Below are positions 58,937 through 64,000 of a stretch of 64,000 bases of DNA, in pieces. The notes below the pieces were generated by a model. That model was not told the origin of the DNA, did not search any database, and was given only the letters and a program-made list of their open reading frames with translations. A program made the translations under genes and the position numbers. The DNA lies in NCBI GenBank assembly GCA_936450465.1, contig OW388296.1, positions 55,790,431 to 55,854,430 of the forward strand, in the 5' to 3' direction. Within the stretch, counting starts at the first letter, position 1, and the number at the start of each line of letters is the position of its first letter. This DNA is from Gibbula magus. Its lineage: Eukaryota; Mollusca; Gastropoda; Trochida; Trochidae.

Positions 58937-59136
58937 AGAAATAGTAGGACTAGGGCATGTTTAATCATTTTAGTTTTTGGATATTTCTGTGTCTATCTTT
59001 TTAATGCATATTAGTAAAAGCAACTTTGATTTGAAAGTAATTGTATCGGAGGGTAGTTTGAGAGCATATATAAGTAGAAAAAAGATATCTCCTCAAATTT
59101 CGTCTCAACAAAAATTACCCTAGTCATACGGTTTCT
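58937..59136. mobile_element. 200-bp MITE with TTAA target duplication in/near 3' UTR
   Basis: TTAA at 58933-58936 and 59137-59140 bracket a 200-bp segment whose ends are inverted repeats: AGAAATAGTAGGACTAGGG on the left and AGAAACCGTATGACTAGGG on the right read in reverse complement, 16 of 19 matching. No coding capacity. TTAA duplication is the mark of piggyBac-type insertion. Confidence 0.75.
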
Positions 59137-59236
59137 TTAAAAATTGTCCAGGTTGTCTGTGTGGAATTTAAATGAGTGCTTTTGCCTTTATATACATGCA
59201 ATGTTGAAACAGTGATGTGAAGAGTTTTGCAATAAA

Positions 59237-61152
59237 AGTGACATATTCATATTGCATATTTATGAATATAATATCATAATATATATAAATATATATATTA
59301 AAAGTTTGTGTATATATAATAGCAAGTATTTCTGCATTTCTTCAAATGCAAATGCATATTGAACCTACAAATGTTTTAATTGGCTTACATTTGTAGAATT
59401 ATTTGTCAACTTTGTCAATCTTTTTTCACAAGTGTTTTTCTATGTTACCTGATATTTGTTTACTATTTGAAAATTGATAGGAAAATAGAGCAGAGATTAA
59501 TTATACTCTTTATCAAGGTGATATATAAAGTGATAATCAATCACATTTGACACATTAAAATACATCTGTAGACATTGTTTTGTGTTCCCTTCATACCTAG
59601 GATTTATCACATTTGTACCTGAATGAATTTGATACCTTTATTAGTTCAGGTTCATGTTGTAAATGTCAACATTTTAAAAATTGTTTTTAATAAATTATTT
59701 TATTTTCATGCTGGCATGAATAACTAAAAAACTAAAATGTTGATCAGTTGATTCAAAGCATCATTATTTCATAAAAAAAAATCTAGTATATATGAACACT
59801 TTTATCATTGATTATAGGTGCTTAAGTGCTTTTGTTTTTAACACTTCATGATTGATAAACAATCTTTGATAATGGGTTTAGTATCATTTAATTGTTTTCC
59901 TTGTTAAGTTTCTTATTGTTATAGAATTATCAATATCAGTATTATAGACAATATATCTATTTAACCTGTTAGACAATATATGTTTTATGAAACATTTTTT
60001 AAATAGGCTTACTTTAAAAATTATTTAAATTTGTTTTATACAATTACATTTATTATATCTGATAATTCTTAAAATATGTTGTTATTCTTGAACTAGTGTA
60101 ATAGAATTTCCGTTTAAAAAATGACTATGGCAACAATAGAGACAGTAGCCACATTCAACAATTAACATTGTGCTTATAATATTTTTGCTTCAAATATTGT
60201 GACGAATTAAAAAAGGTGCTTAAAACATACTTTTTTGCTACTCATATACCCATTTTGCCATATTTTTTCCACGTATACACACTTTACTTAAAATTTTGAT
60301 ACTTTTTATTGTTTTTATACCTTTTGTGTAAAAACATTAAGATCTATACAAAGAATAGTTTAGGAAAACATGATAAAAAATCAATAAAGTAAATTTATAT
60401 TAAACCAAATATAATGAGGTAAGACACAGGAAATGTTTGTAATATTGAAAATTTAGAGTATCGAAAAAAAGCTGTATTTAAAAAAAAAAATGAAGAATGA
60501 TATCTGATACAATTTAATTGATGCTTTAAAATTTAATTATTATAAAGTTATATTTGTTACTAAGTATAAACAGTTCTTGTATATATGCTAAAAAAGCGTC
60601 ATGTTTTTTTGAGGATTTGAAATGAAACCAAACTTATTTGTTATTAATACCTTTTGTAAATATAAAATTAAGATGAGATATTCATGAATGAATGTTGTGT
60701 GTGTAGTTTGTTTAATGACTTAAAACAAAATATCTTCAAAAACACTTTTTTTAATAAATAATAAATGATATTCTGGTAATTATTAGATGTTTTTTCTTTA
60801 ATCTGGAATCTTGAATCATGTTTTACAATTGTAATGGCAAAATCTATTTAATAAGATTCAGAAATAGGCACTTGTTTCTATATGATCACATGTGAAATAT
60901 GAAATAATATTGACATTGATGTTTTGAAATTATATGCTGTTTCAATTTCATGAATATTGCTAATGAGAAAACATGAGTGTGACACTATATCTTTTTGTAT
61001 TTGATATGTATATATAAGAAAATGATTTGAGATGTAATATATTTGAATTATTGTATTCTATTATTCTATTGATCTCGAATTCTGTGAATGTCTGAGATTG
61101 TATCTGATTAAACATCAATGTGAAAGAAAACAGTTTTTGTTGATTTTTAGCT
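59237..61152. other. Very A+T-rich 3' flank or distal 3' UTR
   Basis: No ORFs of interest. Further AATAAA signals at 59689 and 60383 leave open a long 3' UTR. Confidence 0.6.
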
Positions 61153-61560
61153 AATTAAGGCCAGATTGGCTTATGACATGGGCTGTCGTCACGCACGTGG
61201 CCACTTTCTGACGGTTTGTTTACCTGTAAACTTTTCAAAGTTTTTACTTCTCCCCCAGAAGTGTTGCACCCACAATGCTCAAATTTGTCGGGAGGGGCCT
61301 TGCAACTAGGGTATCAAAGTGGAAACATTTGATCCTTAATAATCTGAGATATTGGTGTATCAGACATTATGCCTGAAAACTTCTGAAACAACTTCTTCTC
61401 CCAAACCATTTGGCATAAGAAGTTCAAATCTTTGTTCCATGGTGTGCAAGAAGTTCAAATTTTGAAATGTCATCTAAGATTTTCAAATTTCATTGCCCTA
61501 CTGCTAGAAGTAACAGTGTGGCAAGGGTTAAATTTAAAGTGGTGCATCCCTTTAAAGACT
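61153..61560 (+). repeat. Dispersed TATGACATGGGCT repeat, copy 2 (longer)
   Basis: GGCTTATGACATGGGCTGTC...GTAAACTTTTCAAAGTTTTTACTTCTCC, then AAACAACTTCTTCTCCCAAA. Typical of a widespread molluscan noncoding repeat (recollection). No ORF. Confidence 0.55.
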
Positions 61561-61816
61561 AAGATAAAATGGTAAGTGTGATCATGTTTAAAATAGGCAC
61601 CATGCACTTAAAGGAAAATGGAGACATTTGATCTGTAATTCACTGACCTTTCTTCACAGTGGTGTGTATTGGCTATTGCCTTATTAACCATCTAAGCATA
61701 TTGACTACAGGTGCAGAGCTCTGTGCTTATATATTGTTACAAGATATTTGGAATAAGGTATTTTTGGGGAAGTGGGATGGCTGAGGGAGTCACTATGTTG
61801 ACACAGTCTGATTTAA

Positions 61817-62321
61817 AGTGGCTGTAGCATGTTTTTTTGCATATTATTTTTTCGCAAATTTGTCATTTACTATTAAAGTTTATGCATTATATTGTTACAT
61901 TAGAGGGTAAAACATCTCATTGCACAACCCGATAAGCCCTCTTCATAGAAAAAGGTTATCAGGATTGAGTTATAATGGTATGAAGCGAGAAATTAATGGA
62001 ACTCGTCAGCGTGAGAGATCATATGTAGGTCATATGCGATTTTGAGATTTCAGACAGCATAATGTTTGACCATTCCATCATTGTCCCATATTTAAAATTC
62101 TACTTTGAGTGTTTATGTATCGCTAACTCAGTCAAATCACTTGAACTAGCTTCAAGCTGCCATTTTAATGTGACACACTCGCATGGCTTAACTGAACCAT
62201 TTACATTCGTTTTGGAACTCTTTTTTTATCGATTCAGGAGACTTATTTAGTCACCGGTAACACTTATAGTCCTTTTCGTGAGAACACTTTATTTCACTTA
62301 GCTAAACGTGCTACAGGGCCT
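61817..62321. mobile_element. TTAA-flanked MITE, family 1 longer relative (copy D)
   Basis: TTAA at 61813-61816 and 62322-62325. Ends AGTGGCTGTAGCATGTTTT and (reverse complement) AGGCCCTGTAGCACGTTTA. An internal block, TTAGAGGGTAAAACATCT, is shared with the other copies, but the 505-bp length and most of the centre differ. Either a longer ancestor or a recombined subfamily. Confidence 0.78.
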
Positions 62322-63505
62322 TTAAATAGAATATTTTCTGGAGGAAAAAAAGTTGCAAAATAATGTGTCTAACGGGATACGAACTCAAATCGTTCGGAGG
62401 TTTCCTCGGCGAGAAGTCTATAAAATCAAGTTCGTATCCAACATTTTGGAGATTTATTTCTCGAAACAGGGCCGTTTTTAATTAATATTTTGAAAATTGA
62501 ATAAAATCAGCATATGGGAGACAACTCTTGGTGCCTTATCTGCGATTTGCCTTGGTTTCAGCTATGTATACATTAACTGCCTCTTTCATCTGGGGAGAAA
62601 TATTTTGACTTAAATCTATAGACATGTCATGTGAAATGAAATAAACTAGTCCAATTTGTGTTGTCACAATGAGCTAATATATTTTCAAATAATTGATATG
62701 AGACTAATAACGTTATGGTCAATGGTTAATTATTAGGTCGTAAATAATCATTATGCTTGAAGAACTTACATTTGAATCGTCAAGTCGTTTATAACGGAGA
62801 AAATTTAGTTTAAGTACAAATGAATTTGTCGTGGACATCAATTATTGTCAACATTCAACAATTAAACAATTAATCACATTACGATATGAATATATGAATA
62901 TGATGCTGACGGTAAAAACCACAAACCTTCATCCATAATTCACGACTTTCACACAAAAAAAGAGAAAAATCAATTAAGTACGTTAGTATTCCTGTTGTTG
63001 AATTATGCCATGCTGGAATGAATACAGAAATGTGGGAACATATTCGATAATTGCAGGGAGTTCGATATTCCAAGAGAAATGTGTTAAATTCTTTCTCGAG
63101 TTAATGTGGTATTGGGTGTAAATCCATTTTGTTGGTGATAATGGATAAAAGTGAGAAGTACAACGTTAACGGTTCTTGGTATTTTGGACAGCTACGGTGT
63201 ATAATAGTTTAGAAAAATTGCGCATATTCAATACGTGTTTAGTCAGTCACTGATTGTAACCTAAATAAACGAAAAATAATCAAAATGTCATCATTTAACA
63301 AAATACATTTTTATTAAATCTAATAATTTGTTATTATAAAATTGTGAACTAATACTATCTAAAATATAAACACAATATTAAGATGTCACGAACTGTAAAA
63401 GGCGACCAAATCAACAATAAAACCATGTAATTTCCAAGAAGCTAGAACTAGAAAACATAACTGAACATCTGGGTGATGCTGAGGACAGATAAAACACAAC
63501 ATTAA
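62322..63505. other. No recognised feature
   Basis: Noncoding, A+T-rich. It includes GGGAGACAACTCTTGGTGCC at 62517, a molluscan-repeat-like string. Confidence 0.45.
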
Positions 63506-63836
63506 TCAGACTCCTTCTGATTGTACTTCACGGCTCAACAATTCATGACAATACAACGATGATGAATCACTAAGTTCCAGTTTGGAGTACCAATAAAACG
63601 AATAGAAAGGAACAGTTCTGAATGGCATCTCGGATTCCGTGGAAATCAAAAGTCCAAATGGCATCAAAACGAGAAAAAACAAACTGATATTTATCATATC
63701 CGCCAAAGCATGGCAAATTAATGTAACGCTGTATCCTATTTTGAGTGTCAATAGAAGAAACGTCTTTGTTCAATGAAGAAATGAATGAGTGGACCATGGT
63801 GTCGTTAACACGCAATTGGCCCATTGTTGTTCGTAT
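63506..63836 (-). CDS. Weak candidate terminal exon, minus strand
   Basis: A minus-strand frame of 82-90 codons (MGQLRVNDTMVHSFISSLNK... in one frame, a hydrophobic alternative in another) follows a good acceptor, TTCTTTGCAG ending at 63837 on the minus strand. A minus-strand AATAAA lies at about 63309-63314. Base composition is a little richer in G+C than its surroundings. I recognise no domain, and two frames are equally open, so this may be chance. Confidence 0.15.
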
Positions 63837-64000
63837 CTGCAAAGAACCTTCTGCAATTTGAAGAAATAATTTTAATCATCTTTTAGATTTCTTGAAATAA
63901 CCATTCTCTTCCCACAGAGGTTACTCCCTTACGATAGAACATTTGAAGGAGTAACCTCACAAGAAACAACACATTTTGTTCTAGGCATAACGGTCATCTC

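Larger units (their letters stand above)
58617..59236 (+). other. 3' UTR of the FGD-like gene with candidate poly(A) signals
   Basis: Noncoding sequence directly after the stop codon. AATAAA motifs occur at 59231-59236, 59689-59694 and 60383-60388, so the transcript could end shortly after 59.24 kb or extend 0.5-1.2 kb further. The proximal end is assumed here only for the boundary. It includes a fourfold AAGGGAGAYAATC-like motif (58618-58676) and a 200-bp TTAA-flanked MITE. Confidence 0.5.

Overview
This window is from a metazoan nuclear genome with large introns. It is strongly A+T-rich (about two thirds A+T, judged by eye) and full of short transposon-derived repeats. The only gene I recognise is a FYVE/RhoGEF/PH-domain (FGD-family, Cdc42-type guanine exchange factor) gene on the + strand. 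A tRNA-derived SINE with a trinucleotide tail, an AAGCGGCGTAAAAC-type repeat end followed by CTCAC runs, AAGGGAGATAATC motifs and GCAGATCCAGG-type G-rich repeats together suggest a lophotrochozoan, most likely a mollusc (bivalve or gastropod). I cannot name the species.

Layout. 1-17.88 kb: no recognised exon. It holds degenerate tandem repeats (1.87-3.03 kb), a TTAA-flanked MITE, a SINE, a duplicated block whose first copy carries four TGACGTCA palindromes, a TATCT microsatellite, foldback elements and a pyrimidine-rich tract. 17,885-58,616: seventeen coding exons (3,017 bp, about 1,004 codons) with consistent phases and GT-AG borders. They encode a long Ser/Lys/Asp-rich N-terminal region, DH, PH1, FYVE, PH2 and a Ser/Asn-rich acidic tail. 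The true N terminus is missing: the first exon begins inside a codon, so at least one coding exon lies upstream, possibly outside the window. 58.6-61 kb: 3' UTR with a small TTAA MITE in or next to it. 61-64 kb: dispersed repeats, another TTAA MITE copy and a weak minus-strand exon candidate at the right edge.

The DH-PH1 unit should load GTP onto a Cdc42-like GTPase. FYVE (eight Cys ligands, intact [10 protein letters not shown] and RVC motifs) should bind phosphatidylinositol-3-phosphate, and PH2 should add membrane binding.

The most unusual observation is that two different exons of this gene (35,356-35,469 and 57,589-57,743) are followed directly by tandem arrays whose unit carries a copy of that exon's own 5' splice site: eight CAG|GTAGG sites at 30-bp spacing and seven AAA|GTAAG sites mostly at 27-bp spacing. 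In both, the genuine donor is the first in the array, and any downstream donor would add an in-frame stop almost at once. Other notable items are a 39-bp, roughly 26-copy minisatellite with G-quadruplex potential on the template strand, several TTAA- and TA-flanked non-autonomous elements including a 2.7-kb one, and repeats with a hammerhead-ribozyme-like core.
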